Shown here: positions 14,874 through 22,354 of the stretch, one piece after another | Position numbering within the stretch: the stretch's first letter is position 1 | Layout: the number at the start of each line of letters is the position of its first letter | Origin: Treponema sp. | GTDB lineage: Bacteria; Spirochaetota; Spirochaetia; Treponematales; Treponemataceae | DNA: 34,648 bases | Assembly: GCA_016296205.1 (NCBI GenBank) | Contig: JAEDJS010000016.1 | Location: 1-34,648 of the forward strand | Reading direction: 5' to 3' | Notes under the pieces: model-generated | Databases searched by the model: none | Told to the model about the DNA's origin: nothing | Seen by the model: the letters and a program-made list of their open reading frames with translations, nothing else | Program-made: the position numbers and the translations under genes

Positions 14874-15644
14874 CTAGATTTCAATTGAATCAGCAGGAAG
14901 AGATCTCCAGGCTTTAACCTGTTTTTCTATCAATTCCTTGCCTTCTTCAAGAATATGCATTTCTTCTTCTTTTGTTTTTGGAGCATCGTAAACTTTAAGA
15001 ACCTTAACTCTGTAAGCACCATTTTTAAGATTCTTCAAAAAACCACCGTTAAGGCGACCGATTTTCCATCCGCCATCAAGTGCACAAACTGCAACAGGAA
15101 GATTAACTGTCTGGGAAATACGTCTGAATCCGCCAGAACTGAATCTTCCCAGTTCTCCGTCTTTTGTTCTTGTTCCTTCAGGGAAAATCAACGGAATAGC
15201 ATTTTTATTCTTCATTACGTTTTTACCGAAATTTTCCAGTTTTCTCATTGCAACCTGAGTAGCACCCTTTCTTGGAATCATACAATGTCCCTGACATTTT
15301 AGCATTGGACCTACCATAGGCACATTAGCCAGGCCGTCTTTTGCAACAAATTTCATTTCCTTTTCGTTCATAAATTTAAGGTAAACAGGAACGTCAATAA
15401 GGCTCTGGTGATTTGAAATTACAAGATACTGTTCAGGCAGCATTTTTTTGCTTTCGTAATCACCTATAAATCTGAAATTCTTGTATGTTTTAAAAATTGC
15501 AAAAAGTCTTAATGAACATCTTTTAGTAACATAATTTGACCAGAAAACAGCAAGCTTTGTACTGAAAGGATAAGTAAAAGTAATCATCAATGTTGGGAAT
15601 AAAAGAGCAAGTCCCAATGTTAAAACTAGAATTAAAGTACACAT
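14874..15644 (-). CDS. plsC: 1-acyl-sn-glycerol-3-phosphate acyltransferase
   Basis: A 256-residue PlsC-type acyltransferase that turns lysophosphatidic acid into phosphatidic acid at the cytoplasmic membrane. Motif I is NHQSLID (H79, D84, the H-x4-D pair) and motif III is FPEGTRTKDG (~154). A hydrophobic N-terminal segment (LILVLTLGLALLFPTLMI) anchors it. Length is typical. There is no SD before the ATG; a strong promoter (TTGACA-17-TAAAAT) ends 9 bases upstream, implying a leader of only a few bases. It is divergent from rlmD with abutting -35 boxes. Confidence 0.93.
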   Translation of the reverse strand: MCTLILVLTLGLALLFPTLMITFTYPFSTKLAVFWSNYVTKRCSLRLFAIFKTYKNFRFIGDYESKKMLPEQYLVISNHQSLIDVPVYLKFMNEKEMKFVAKDGLANVPMVGPMLKCQGHCMIPRKGATQVAMRKLENFGKNVMKNKNAIPLIFPEGTRTKDGELGRFSSGGFRRISQTVNLPVAVCALDGGWKIGRLNGGFLKNLKNGAYRVKVLKVYDAPKTKEEEMHILEEGKELIEKQVKAWRSLPADSIEI

Positions 15645-15653
15645 AATATGAAT

Positions 15654-15682
15654 ATTTTATTTTAACTTGCAAAGGTTGTCAA
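15654..15682 (-). promoter_or_regulatory. plsC: plsC promoter, nearly leaderless
   Basis: The minus strand reads TTGACA, 17 bases, TAAAAT, ending 9 bases before the ATG. Its -35 directly abuts the -35 of the opposite rlmD promoter. Confidence 0.75.
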
Positions 15683-15711
15683 TTGAAAAAAACTCAATTT
15701 TGATGTAGATT
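15683..15711 (+). promoter_or_regulatory. rlmD: rlmD promoter, leaderless
   Basis: TTGAAA, 17 bases, TAGATT, ending 6 bases before the ATG at 15718. The start of transcription should coincide with the start codon. No convincing SD: only AGAAGA lies between. Confidence 0.55.
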
Positions 15712-15717
15712 AGAAGA

Positions 15718-16941
15718 ATGACTCACATTATTCAGACAGAAAAAATGATTTACGGCGGAGACTGTATTACAAAAATCAACGGGAAAAATATATTTGTACC
15801 CTATGCCTGCCCCGGTGAAAAGCTTGAAGTAGAAATCACAGAAGATAAACGGGATTACGGACGAGCCAGAATCGTTAACATTATAGAAAAATCCCCAGAC
15901 AGAATTGAACCAGTCTGCAGTCTTTACACAAAATGCGGCGGATGTAATATGCAGCACATTGATTACGAAGCCCAGACTAAAATGAGAATCAATGTTCTAA
16001 AATCAGCATTTGAACGTGAAGGTGTAAAAATTCCAGAAATTAAAGCAATCAAAGGAAATCCACTTAATTACCGAAACCGTTTCCAGTTCCATAACGGCGG
16101 TCTCATGGAAAAAATGAGCAACAATGTTCTTGATTTAAAAAACTGTCCCTGTGCCGTTAAAGAAATCAATGATTACCTTGAACATACTCCAATGTGCAAA
16201 AGACCTTACGGAAGAGTTCACGTGTTTGCATCAGATAAAATCCAGGGAGACCAGAAAATAGTAATTGCAAAAGAAAAAGAAAAGGAAATTGAAAAACCAG
16301 TAAAAGTTAAGGGAAAGAAAAAAGCAATCAAGCGTTACACAGGAACAAACTATAATGAAGAGAATTCCCTTACAATCAAAATCAAAGACAAAAACATAAC
16401 ATTCAACGTTCAGGGATTTTTCCAGTCCAATCTTGAAGTTCTGGAAATGACAATTGATGCTGTTGTAAAAGGTCTTGAAGGAACAAATGTTCTTGACATG
16501 TATGCAGGATGCGGAACTTTCTCTGTTTTCCTGGCACAAAAATTTAAAAATGTGATTTTAGTTGAACATAACAGAGACGCTCTTGTATATGCCGAACAGA
16601 ATCTGGCTGGAATTAAGCATGCAAGCTTTGGTATTAGCGGAGAAAAATGGGTTACAGAACATGCAGACAACTGCATTCGTCAGTATGGTCCAATTGATGC
16701 AGTTGTAATTGATCCTCCTAGAAGCGGAATGGAGAAAAAAGTCTGCCAATGGCTTTGCAGCAGCGGGATTAGAGAAATCAGAAGCATCAGCTGTGACACT
16801 GCAACCCAGGCAAGAGACATAAAATTCCTTACAAGAAGCGGTTACATTGTAAAAGAACTGTACCTACTGGACTTCTACCCCCAGACAGGCCACATAGAAA
16901 GCCTTGCAATTCTTGAAAGAGAGAAACCTTTGGAAGAATAG
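15718..16941 (+). CDS. rlmD: 23S rRNA (uracil-5-)-methyltransferase, RlmD/RumA family
   Basis: A 407-residue enzyme of the TrmA/RlmD family, which makes m5U in RNA. Residues 1-57 form a TRAM domain. Cys67, Cys73, Cys76 (CSLYTKCGGCNMQH) and Cys143/145 (KNCPCAV) match the [4Fe-4S] ligand set. The Rossmann core has VLDMYAGCGTFSVFLA (motif I) and VVIDPPRSGME, and the nucleophile motif is ISCDTATQARD (~358). A Lys-rich insertion lies at ~185-205 (EKEKEIEKPVKVKGKKKAIK). The target base (U1939, U747 or both) cannot be read from sequence. It is the first gene of a rightward pair with the beta-propeller-like gene. Confidence 0.9.
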   Translation: MTHIIQTEKMIYGGDCITKINGKNIFVPYACPGEKLEVEITEDKRDYGRARIVNIIEKSPDRIEPVCSLYTKCGGCNMQHIDYEAQTKMRINVLKSAFEREGVKIPEIKAIKGNPLNYRNRFQFHNGGLMEKMSNNVLDLKNCPCAVKEINDYLEHTPMCKRPYGRVHVFASDKIQGDQKIVIAKEKEKEIEKPVKVKGKKKAIKRYTGTNYNEENSLTIKIKDKNITFNVQGFFQSNLEVLEMTIDAVVKGLEGTNVLDMYAGCGTFSVFLAQKFKNVILVEHNRDALVYAEQNLAGIKHASFGISGEKWVTEHADNCIRQYGPIDAVVIDPPRSGMEKKVCQWLCSSGIREIRSISCDTATQARDIKFLTRSGYIVKELYLLDFYPQTGHIESLAILEREKPLEE

Positions 16942-16969
16942 ATTGTTTAATAGTAAAAGAAATAAAACT

Positions 16970-18787
16970 ATGAAGAAAAAATTCAAACCGTTCATATTTC
17001 TAACACTACTCTATTTTTGTTTTGCAATATTTCCTTTTCACAGCCAGGATTTTGCCATATCAAACCAGCTGAATCTTGGAACAATGCTTCCCAACTGGGT
17101 TTACGTTTTAGGCGGAAACGTTTTATGCCAGCCTTTAAAAACATCCCAGGGATTTTGTGTTGTAAGTGAAGGAAAAGTTTTAACCTCTTTTTCTGAAGAA
17201 GGTTCAATCATCTGGCAGAGAGTATTTCCACAAGGATTGCAGCCCTATATTTCTCAGGGATTCGGAGAAATGATATTTGCAGTTACAAGAAAAACACAGT
17301 TTCAGATGATTAACTGCACCGGCACAACACTTTTCCAGACAGAAACAGATTTTCCAATTACTCAAAAAATCATACAGGGAAAGGACGGCAGACTTTTTGC
17401 AGCAGGCAGTGATTGTATTGCCTGTTATGATTTAAAAGGAAATTTCAGGTGGAAAACACCTATCCACAAAAGAAATACTGATTTGGATTTAGTTGAATTA
17501 AACGATGGTTCCCTGCTTGTATTCCTGGAAAAGACACAGGATGACAAAACAATTGGATTAAGAGTAAATCCTTTTGGAAAAATTATAGAACAGATTGTTT
17601 TTGCAGCAAAAGTTATTCAGGCAGCAGAAGGAACAGAAGGCGTATTAATGACCTTTGCAGACGGCAGTGCCGGACTTTGCTGCGTAGAAAATGGAACAGC
17701 AGTCAGCAAATGGGCATTAAAACAGGAGAAAATTTCAAGATCATCACAATCTTCAAATAAAATTTACATAACTCAGGCTGGATTACCTGAAGGAAAATGT
17801 TTTATTCTTTCCGGCAGCCCTTCAACAGTAAATGTAGTAAACACATTTGATGGTTCGATTATATCAAGTTTTGAATCCCGTCTCGACTCAGGAAAAATCA
17901 TCTATTCTGGATACACAAGTCTGGGCTATGTTTTTATTGATAATTTAAACGCAATGTGCACAACTCAAAACGGGGACTTAATCTGGGACGCAAAATTCAG
18001 CAAGAAGAAGCCTTTTTCTTACGTTTTGCCCAGTGATACAGGTTATCTTGTATGCTGCGGAACAGACTGGGTTATTCAATCTTACAGAGTAAAACAATTT
18101 CTTGGAAAAGCAGAACCATCTTCTAAACCGGAACAGCCATCTTCCTACTCTGACTTTTACAGCGAAATTCTCTACCCTTCCAACAATGTTACAGGAAGAT
18201 TGATTTCTCAGGAGACATTTCAAAACATGAAGGAATATTACTCTCCCCTTAGAGAATCAGATTCAACAGTACAAAATCAGGAAGAATTTTACCTTTCTGC
18301 ACTGGAAACGGAATTTCAGGCAATGACAGATGAGCTAAAAGATGACAATATAGCACTACATCAATATTCAACAGAAGAAACTTATTTTCGGCACAATATT
18401 CCATACGTGCGGCAGTTGATAGAACATTCCAGTCTTACAGGCTTTTCTCTTTTCCAGAAAAAATATGCTTACGTGCTTAAAAATTTCTCAGATAAAAGCC
18501 TGCTCCTTGCCACAATCATTGCATGTAAAGAAACTGCATTTGATCCTTTTAACGACATGATGGATGCTTTGGACTTTATCGTGCAGACAAGATACAGCGT
18601 TACCGATGAAATTCTTCTTAAAGCCTGCTGCGACGCTGTTTACGAAATATGCCGATACATGGGAAGACCAGCTTTTTTCTCTCAGGGTAAAAAAATCATA
18701 TCAGCAATGCTGTATCCTAAATATTCTCCTCAAATCAGAAATTATGCCCGGCAAACTATGGGTAAAATTTCTAAACTTTCACTTTAA
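16970..18787 (+). CDS. Exported protein with PQQ-like beta-propeller repeats
   Basis: 605 residues from the ATG at 16970, chosen because it opens a signal peptide (KKKFKPFIFLTLLYFCFAIF...FHSQD); an earlier in-frame start at 16904 lies inside rlmD. Residues ~45-400 hold repeated blade-like units with a Trp near the end of each: GSIIWQRVFP, GNFRWKTPI, AVSKWALKQ and GDLIWDAKF, plus GGSL/GKVL-type turns. This is the PQQ/quinoprotein-like propeller pattern; no pyrroloquinoline ligand set is evident. The C-terminal ~180 residues are helical (SDKSLLLATIIACKETAFDPFND) and could be repeat-like. Probably a periplasmic scaffold. No SD; it follows rlmD by 28 bases, so likely co-transcribed. Confidence 0.75.
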   Translation: MKKKFKPFIFLTLLYFCFAIFPFHSQDFAISNQLNLGTMLPNWVYVLGGNVLCQPLKTSQGFCVVSEGKVLTSFSEEGSIIWQRVFPQGLQPYISQGFGEMIFAVTRKTQFQMINCTGTTLFQTETDFPITQKIIQGKDGRLFAAGSDCIACYDLKGNFRWKTPIHKRNTDLDLVELNDGSLLVFLEKTQDDKTIGLRVNPFGKIIEQIVFAAKVIQAAEGTEGVLMTFADGSAGLCCVENGTAVSKWALKQEKISRSSQSSNKIYITQAGLPEGKCFILSGSPSTVNVVNTFDGSIISSFESRLDSGKIIYSGYTSLGYVFIDNLNAMCTTQNGDLIWDAKFSKKKPFSYVLPSDTGYLVCCGTDWVIQSYRVKQFLGKAEPSSKPEQPSSYSDFYSEILYPSNNVTGRLISQETFQNMKEYYSPLRESDSTVQNQEEFYLSALETEFQAMTDELKDDNIALHQYSTEETYFRHNIPYVRQLIEHSSLTGFSLFQKKYAYVLKNFSDKSLLLATIIACKETAFDPFNDMMDALDFIVQTRYSVTDEILLKACCDAVYEICRYMGRPAFFSQGKKIISAMLYPKYSPQIRNYARQTMGKISKLSL

Positions 18788-18799
18788 AGCTTCTGATAA

Positions 18800-18828
18800 T
18801 TGACTAAAATTACAAATTCCGTTATAGT
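18800..18828 (+). promoter_or_regulatory. rpsF: rpsF operon promoter
   Basis: TTGACT, 17 bases, TATAGT; start expected near 18835, leader ~60 bases. The block TTGACTAAAATT is shared with the rpsT and rpmE promoters. Confidence 0.8.
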
Positions 18829-18849
18829 TTTATCACTAAACTACCCCTT

Positions 18850-18869
18850 GGAATTTCTTTTGAAGTTCC
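18850..18869 (+). promoter_or_regulatory. Leader hairpin upstream of rpsF
   Basis: GGAATTTC-TTTT-GAAGTTCC forms an 8-bp stem (one G-U pair) with a UUUU loop, halfway between the predicted start and the rpsF SD. S6:S18 complexes bind rpsF leaders in many bacteria; whether this hairpin belongs to that motif is not established. Confidence 0.5.
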
Positions 18870-18894
18870 CACATGACCATAAGGAGAAAATACA

Positions 18895-19179
18895 ATGAAG
18901 AAGTATGAACTTATGACTATTTATCCTTGCGAGGATGAAAAGTTCAACAACGGTATCGAAACAGTACGCAAAGTATTGGCTGATTTCGGTGCAAAAATCG
19001 AAAAGGAAGAATCTTTCGGCGACAGAAATCTTACTTACGTAATCAACAAAATGAACAGAGGTCGCTATGTTTTGATTCATATCGAAGCAAATCCTGCAAA
19101 AATTGCAGAAATCGATGTTCAGTTCAAGCTCAACACAAATCTTCTCAGATACATGTTTGTAGCAAAGGAAGAAAAATAA
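18895..19179 (+). CDS. rpsF: 30S ribosomal protein S6
   Basis: 94 residues, MKKYELMTIYPCEDEK at the start, then GAKIEKEESFGDRNLTYVINKMNRGRYVLIHIEA and LLRYMFVAKEEK: the ferredoxin-like S6 fold. S6 dimerises with S18 on the small-subunit platform. The SD AAGGAG is 8 bases upstream. It is first in the cluster with ssb, rpsR and rplI. Confidence 0.97.
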   Translation: MKKYELMTIYPCEDEKFNNGIETVRKVLADFGAKIEKEESFGDRNLTYVINKMNRGRYVLIHIEANPAKIAEIDVQFKLNTNLLRYMFVAKEEK

Positions 19180-19214
19180 TTTCTTTTTTACCAGAAATAT
19201 AACGGAGGCAGATA

Positions 19215-19736
19215 ATGGCAGATATTAACCAGGTAATTCTTGTAGGCAGACTGGTACGTGATATTGACGTAGGTTACAGCAAAACAAGTAATTTCCCTAT
19301 TGGTAAATTTACTATTGCAATCAATCGCCGCCGCAAAAACGGAGATAACTGGGTAGACGAAGCAAACTATTTTGATGTTACTCTCATGGGAACAATAGCA
19401 GAAAAACTCAAGCCATATCTTACAAAAGGTAAACAGGTTGGAGTTGAAGGCAATCTGGTTCAGGATAGATGGGAAAAAGACGGACAGAAGTTCAGCAAAG
19501 TTAGCATTATGGCTAACAATGTTATGCTTTTGGGCGGAAACAGCGGTGGTTCACAGGGGTATGCACCATCAAACTCATCTGATTACAATCAGGGAGGCTA
19601 CAGCCAGGGCGGATATTCAAACCAGAATTTTGGAAATGATGGAAACTTTGGCGGCCAGAACTTTAATTCTGCTCCTAATGAAAGTATGTATTATGGTGGC
19701 GACAACAGTTCTATTTCCGATGATGTGCCATTTTAA
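19215..19736 (+). CDS. ssb: Single-stranded DNA-binding protein
   Basis: A 173-residue SSB. The OB-fold is at ~1-110 (INQVILVGRLVRDIDVGY, WVDEANYFDVTLMGTIAEKL, VSIMANNVMLLGG). A Gly/Gln/Asn/Tyr-rich linker follows (~112-160, GGYSQGGYSNQNFG), and the acidic tip SDDVPF binds partner proteins such as DNA polymerase III and RecQ-type factors. It forms tetramers on ssDNA. The SD is GGAGG. The location between rpsF and rpsR is the widespread bacterial arrangement. Confidence 0.97.
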   Translation: MADINQVILVGRLVRDIDVGYSKTSNFPIGKFTIAINRRRKNGDNWVDEANYFDVTLMGTIAEKLKPYLTKGKQVGVEGNLVQDRWEKDGQKFSKVSIMANNVMLLGGNSGGSQGYAPSNSSDYNQGGYSQGGYSNQNFGNDGNFGGQNFNSAPNESMYYGGDNSSISDDVPF

Positions 19737-19750
19737 TTGGCAAAACCCAC

Positions 19751-19780
19751 GCCTTTAGAAAAAGGCTGTCTTTAAGGACA
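19751..19780 (+). promoter_or_regulatory. Two stacked hairpins between ssb and rpsR
   Basis: GCCTTT-AGAA-AAAGGC (6 bp) is followed with no gap by TGTC-TTTAAG-GACA (4-5 bp), ending ~12 bases before the rpsR SD. There is no U-run, so this is not an ordinary terminator; RNA processing or protein binding is possible. Confidence 0.45.
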
Positions 19781-19803
19781 CAGATTATAACAGGAGAAAA
19801 ACA

Positions 19804-20109
19804 ATGTCTGAAGAAATCAAAGAAGAAGCAATTGAAAAACAGGATGCACAGATGCAGGAATACAGCAGAGACGATGATAGAGCTCGTTCTGGAAAGAAAA
19901 TGCAGTTCCGCAAAAAGGTTTGCCGTTTCTGCAGCAACAAAGGTGCAATCGATTATAAAGATGCAGACGGACTTCGCCGCTATACAACAGAAAGAGGTAA
20001 AATTCTTCCTCGCCGTATTACAGGAACTTGTGCAAAGCACCAGAAAGAACTTGCAAGAGCAATTAAACGTGCACGTGCAATCTGTTTGCTCCCTTACGTA
20101 GCAGACTAA
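19804..20109 (+). CDS. rpsR: 30S ribosomal protein S18 with acidic N-terminal extension
   Basis: 101 residues against ~75-80 for typical S18. The extra ~30 residues at the front are acidic (MSEEIKEEAIEKQDAQMQEY). The core starts at RKKVCRFCSNKGAIDYKD, with LRRYTTERGKILPRRITGTCAKHQKELARAIKRARAICLLPYVAD. Cys residues CRFC and GTC are the zinc ligands of C+ S18. The SD is AGGAG. S18 pairs with S6, encoded two genes upstream. Confidence 0.97.
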   Translation: MSEEIKEEAIEKQDAQMQEYSRDDDRARSGKKMQFRKKVCRFCSNKGAIDYKDADGLRRYTTERGKILPRRITGTCAKHQKELARAIKRARAICLLPYVAD

Positions 20110-20137
20110 TTAAATATTGCCTTTAATCAGGTAAACC

Positions 20138-20234
20138 GGAGTTATTCAAAAATTGAATAGCTCTACACAAAAAAAATAAAAAAACGGGCTGGCGATCCAA
20201 CTCCTGGTGACGAAGCCTAAAAAAACAATAGGAG
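20138..20234 (+). promoter_or_regulatory. Structured, switch-like leader before rplI
   Basis: An 11-bp hairpin, GAGTTATTCAA-AAA-TTGAATAGCTC (20139-20163), overlaps GGAGTT (20138-20143). GGAGTT is complementary to AACTCC (20199-20204), and CTCCT (20201-20205) is complementary to the rplI SD AGGAG (20230-20234). The AACTCC segment itself lies in a second hairpin closed by GGCT/AGCC and CCA/TGG. The pairings are mutually exclusive, so rplI translation could be switched. The proposal rests only on complementarity. Confidence 0.45.
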
Positions 20235-20244
20235 CTTGACTTAA

Positions 20245-20781
20245 ATGAAAGTTATTCTTAATGAAGATGTAAAACACCTTGGTGAACTTGGTGACGTAAA
20301 AAACGTAGCTGACGGTTACGCTCGCAACTATCTTTTCCCACACGGATATGCACTTCCAGCAACAGAAGGCAACCTTGCAATCTTTGAAGCACGCAAAGCA
20401 GAAATCGAAGCACGCAAAGAACAGAAAAGAAAAGATAGTGCAAGCCTCAAAGAAAAACTTGAAGCACTTGAAATCGAACTTACAATGCCAGCTGGTGCAA
20501 ACGGCAAACTCTTTGGTGCTGTTACAAACCAGACAATTGCTGATTACTATGCAAAGAACGGTTTTGAAATTGAACGCAAAAAGATTGAAATTTCTGGTCT
20601 TACAATCAAACAGACTGGTAACTACAAAATTACTGTTCACCTTTACGAATCAGCAACTGCAGAAGTTAAACTTGCTGTAAAACCACAGGAAGCTGCAGAA
20701 GCTAAAAAAGAAACAAAAAAAGCTGAAAAGAAAGCAGAAGTAAAAGAAGAAGCTCCTGCAGAAGAAGCAAAAGCTGAATAA
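20245..20781 (+). CDS. rplI: 50S ribosomal protein L9 with charged C-terminal tail
   Basis: 178 residues against ~148 for typical L9. The N-terminal RNA-binding domain is clear (MKVILNEDVKHLGELGDVKNVADGYARNYLFPHGYA), then the long connecting helix (KAEIEARKEQKRKDSASLKEKLEALE) and the C-terminal domain (TNQTIADYYAKNGFEIERKKI). The last ~30 residues are Lys/Glu/Ala repeats (ETKKAEKKAEVKEEAPAEEA). The SD AGGAG is 10 bases upstream, rather far, and may be sequestered by the leader. It ends the ribosomal cluster before a terminator. Confidence 0.97.
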   Translation: MKVILNEDVKHLGELGDVKNVADGYARNYLFPHGYALPATEGNLAIFEARKAEIEARKEQKRKDSASLKEKLEALEIELTMPAGANGKLFGAVTNQTIADYYAKNGFEIERKKIEISGLTIKQTGNYKITVHLYESATAEVKLAVKPQEAAEAKKETKKAEKKAEVKEEAPAEEAKAE

Positions 20782-20811
20782 GTTTTTCTTTTAACTTTAA
20801 GGTTAAAAAAG

Positions 20812-20845
20812 CCGCGGAGTAAAATCTGCGGTTTTATTATTTTAA
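20812..20845 (+). terminator. Intrinsic terminator after rplI
   Basis: CCGCGGA pairs with TCTGCGG (one G-U) around a 6-base loop, followed by TTTTATTATTTT. It separates the ribosomal cluster from dnaB. Confidence 0.8.
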
Positions 20846-20887
20846 AATGAATTAATGTGGAAAAATTGTTCATAAACGGGGGATTAA

Positions 20888-22237
20888 ATGGCAGAGTTAA
20901 AGGATAAAGTGCCACCAAATAATCTGGAAGCAGAACAGTCTACTCTTGGAGCACTTCTCCTTAATTGGGAAGCTGCTGGAGACATTGCTGCAAAATTAAG
21001 AGCAGATCAGTTTTATTATCCAAGACACCAGTTAATTTATCAGGCTATTCTTACTTTACTGGAAGAAGGAATTCCCGGCGACTTAATTACCCTGGTTGAC
21101 AAACTTACTACTAATGGTACTCTTGAACAGGCTGGAGGTATTTCTTACCTTTCTTCTCTTACACAAATTGTTCCCTCTGCTGCAAATATAGAAAATTATG
21201 CTAAAATAGTTATTGACCTTGCAACAAGACGTGAACTTATAAGTCTGTCTTCAGAAATTAGAAAAGACAGCTATGACGAAAGCCATTCAAGCAGAGAAAT
21301 TCTGGAAGATGTAGAAAAACGAATTTTTGCACTGAATGACACAAATACAACAAGCCAGATTTCTGGAGTAAGTGAAATTATTCCAAAAGCAATTCAGCTT
21401 ATTGAAGCACGCTGGCGAAATAAAGGGGCTTTAAGCGGAATTGGTTCAGGGTTACAAGATCTTGACGCCATGACAAGCGGTTTCCACGACAGCGAAATGA
21501 TTATTGTAGGTGCTCGTCCTTCTATGGGTAAAACTGCCCTAGCCCTTTCTATGATGGAAAGTATTGCTATTGATCAAAGAATTCCATGTGGATTTTTTAG
21601 TCTGGAAATGAGCAAAGACCAGATTGTTCAACGTTTACTTTCACAGGTTGCAAAAGTAAGTGGTACAAATTTACGAGACGGCCGTGTTACCAAACAAGAC
21701 TTATTCAAGCTTCAGGATGCAGCAGCCACTTGTTTTGAAGCTCCATTATACATTGTTGATACACCAAACATGAAACTCCTGGATCTTAGAGCAATGGCCA
21801 GAAGAATGGTTACAAAACATGGAGTTAAAATCATTTTCATAGACTACATTGGCCTTATTACTAACGAAAATCAAAATCTCCAGGAATATGATAAAGTTTC
21901 TCAAATTTCAAAAAGCCTCAAAAGCCTTGCCCGAGAATTAAATATTCCTCTTGTTGTTCTTTGTCAGGTAAGCCGTAACGCAGAAGGTGAAGAACCAAAC
22001 CTGTCACAATTGCGTGGTTCAGGAAGCATCGAACAGGATGCAGATATGGTTATGTTTATCCATGGTGTCCGTGCCAATAAAATTAAGGAAGATAACACAG
22101 ACCCGAATTTTGTTCCAGGAATATTTGACAGAAAAATCATTGTGGCAAAGCAGCGAAATGGTCCTGTAGGCGAAGTTGATGTTCTGTTCCTTTCGAATTA
22201 CACAAAATTTGTAAACAAAACAAAAGACGATAATTAA
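20888..22237 (+). CDS. dnaB: Replicative DNA helicase
   Basis: A 449-residue DnaB. The N-terminal domain opens PPNNLEAEQSTLGALLL; the RecA-like domain has Walker A GARPSMGKT (208-216), GFFSLEMSKDQIVQRL, the FIDYIGLI Walker B strand, and the DnaB block RGSGSIEQDADMVMFIHG. It ends in AKQRNGPVGEVDVLF. It unwinds DNA at the fork as a hexamer. Length is normal, and there is no intein. The SD is GGGGG, 7 bases upstream. No strong promoter is visible between the rplI terminator and this gene, so leaky readthrough or a weak promoter is implied. It ends at a dispersed palindromic repeat. Confidence 0.97.
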   Translation: MAELKDKVPPNNLEAEQSTLGALLLNWEAAGDIAAKLRADQFYYPRHQLIYQAILTLLEEGIPGDLITLVDKLTTNGTLEQAGGISYLSSLTQIVPSAANIENYAKIVIDLATRRELISLSSEIRKDSYDESHSSREILEDVEKRIFALNDTNTTSQISGVSEIIPKAIQLIEARWRNKGALSGIGSGLQDLDAMTSGFHDSEMIIVGARPSMGKTALALSMMESIAIDQRIPCGFFSLEMSKDQIVQRLLSQVAKVSGTNLRDGRVTKQDLFKLQDAAATCFEAPLYIVDTPNMKLLDLRAMARRMVTKHGVKIIFIDYIGLITNENQNLQEYDKVSQISKSLKSLARELNIPLVVLCQVSRNAEGEEPNLSQLRGSGSIEQDADMVMFIHGVRANKIKEDNTDPNFVPGIFDRKIIVAKQRNGPVGEVDVLFLSNYTKFVNKTKDDN

Positions 22238-22244
22238 TTAAACT

Positions 22245-22336
22245 AAAAAAGGGGCTGTCCCAAAAGAATTACGCCTCTGTCATTCTGAACCTGATTCAGC
22301 ATGACAGGACTTATTGGACAGCCCCCTTTTTTTTTT
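22245..22336. repeat. Dispersed palindromic element, copy 2 (short form)
   Basis: AAAAAAGGGGCTGTCC at the left and GGACAGCCCCCTTTTTT at the right form a near-perfect terminal inverted repeat. The interior TGTCATTCTGAACCTGATTC then runs straight into AGCATGACAGG, so the middle of the long form at 11058-11189 is missing. It lies between convergent dnaB and the P83/100 gene and should end transcripts from both sides. Confidence 0.85.
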
Positions 22337-22354
22337 ATTCCTGCTTACTTCTTT

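Noticed and set aside
20146..20640. A 164-codon minus-strand frame across rplI
   Set aside because: Lies opposite secure L9 coding sequence; composition typical of a shadow frame.
11058..22336. CRISPR array or insertion sequence based on the repeated palindromes
   Set aside because: Only two copies 11 kb apart, no regular spacers, no cas genes and no transposase frame; they fit small dispersed elements.
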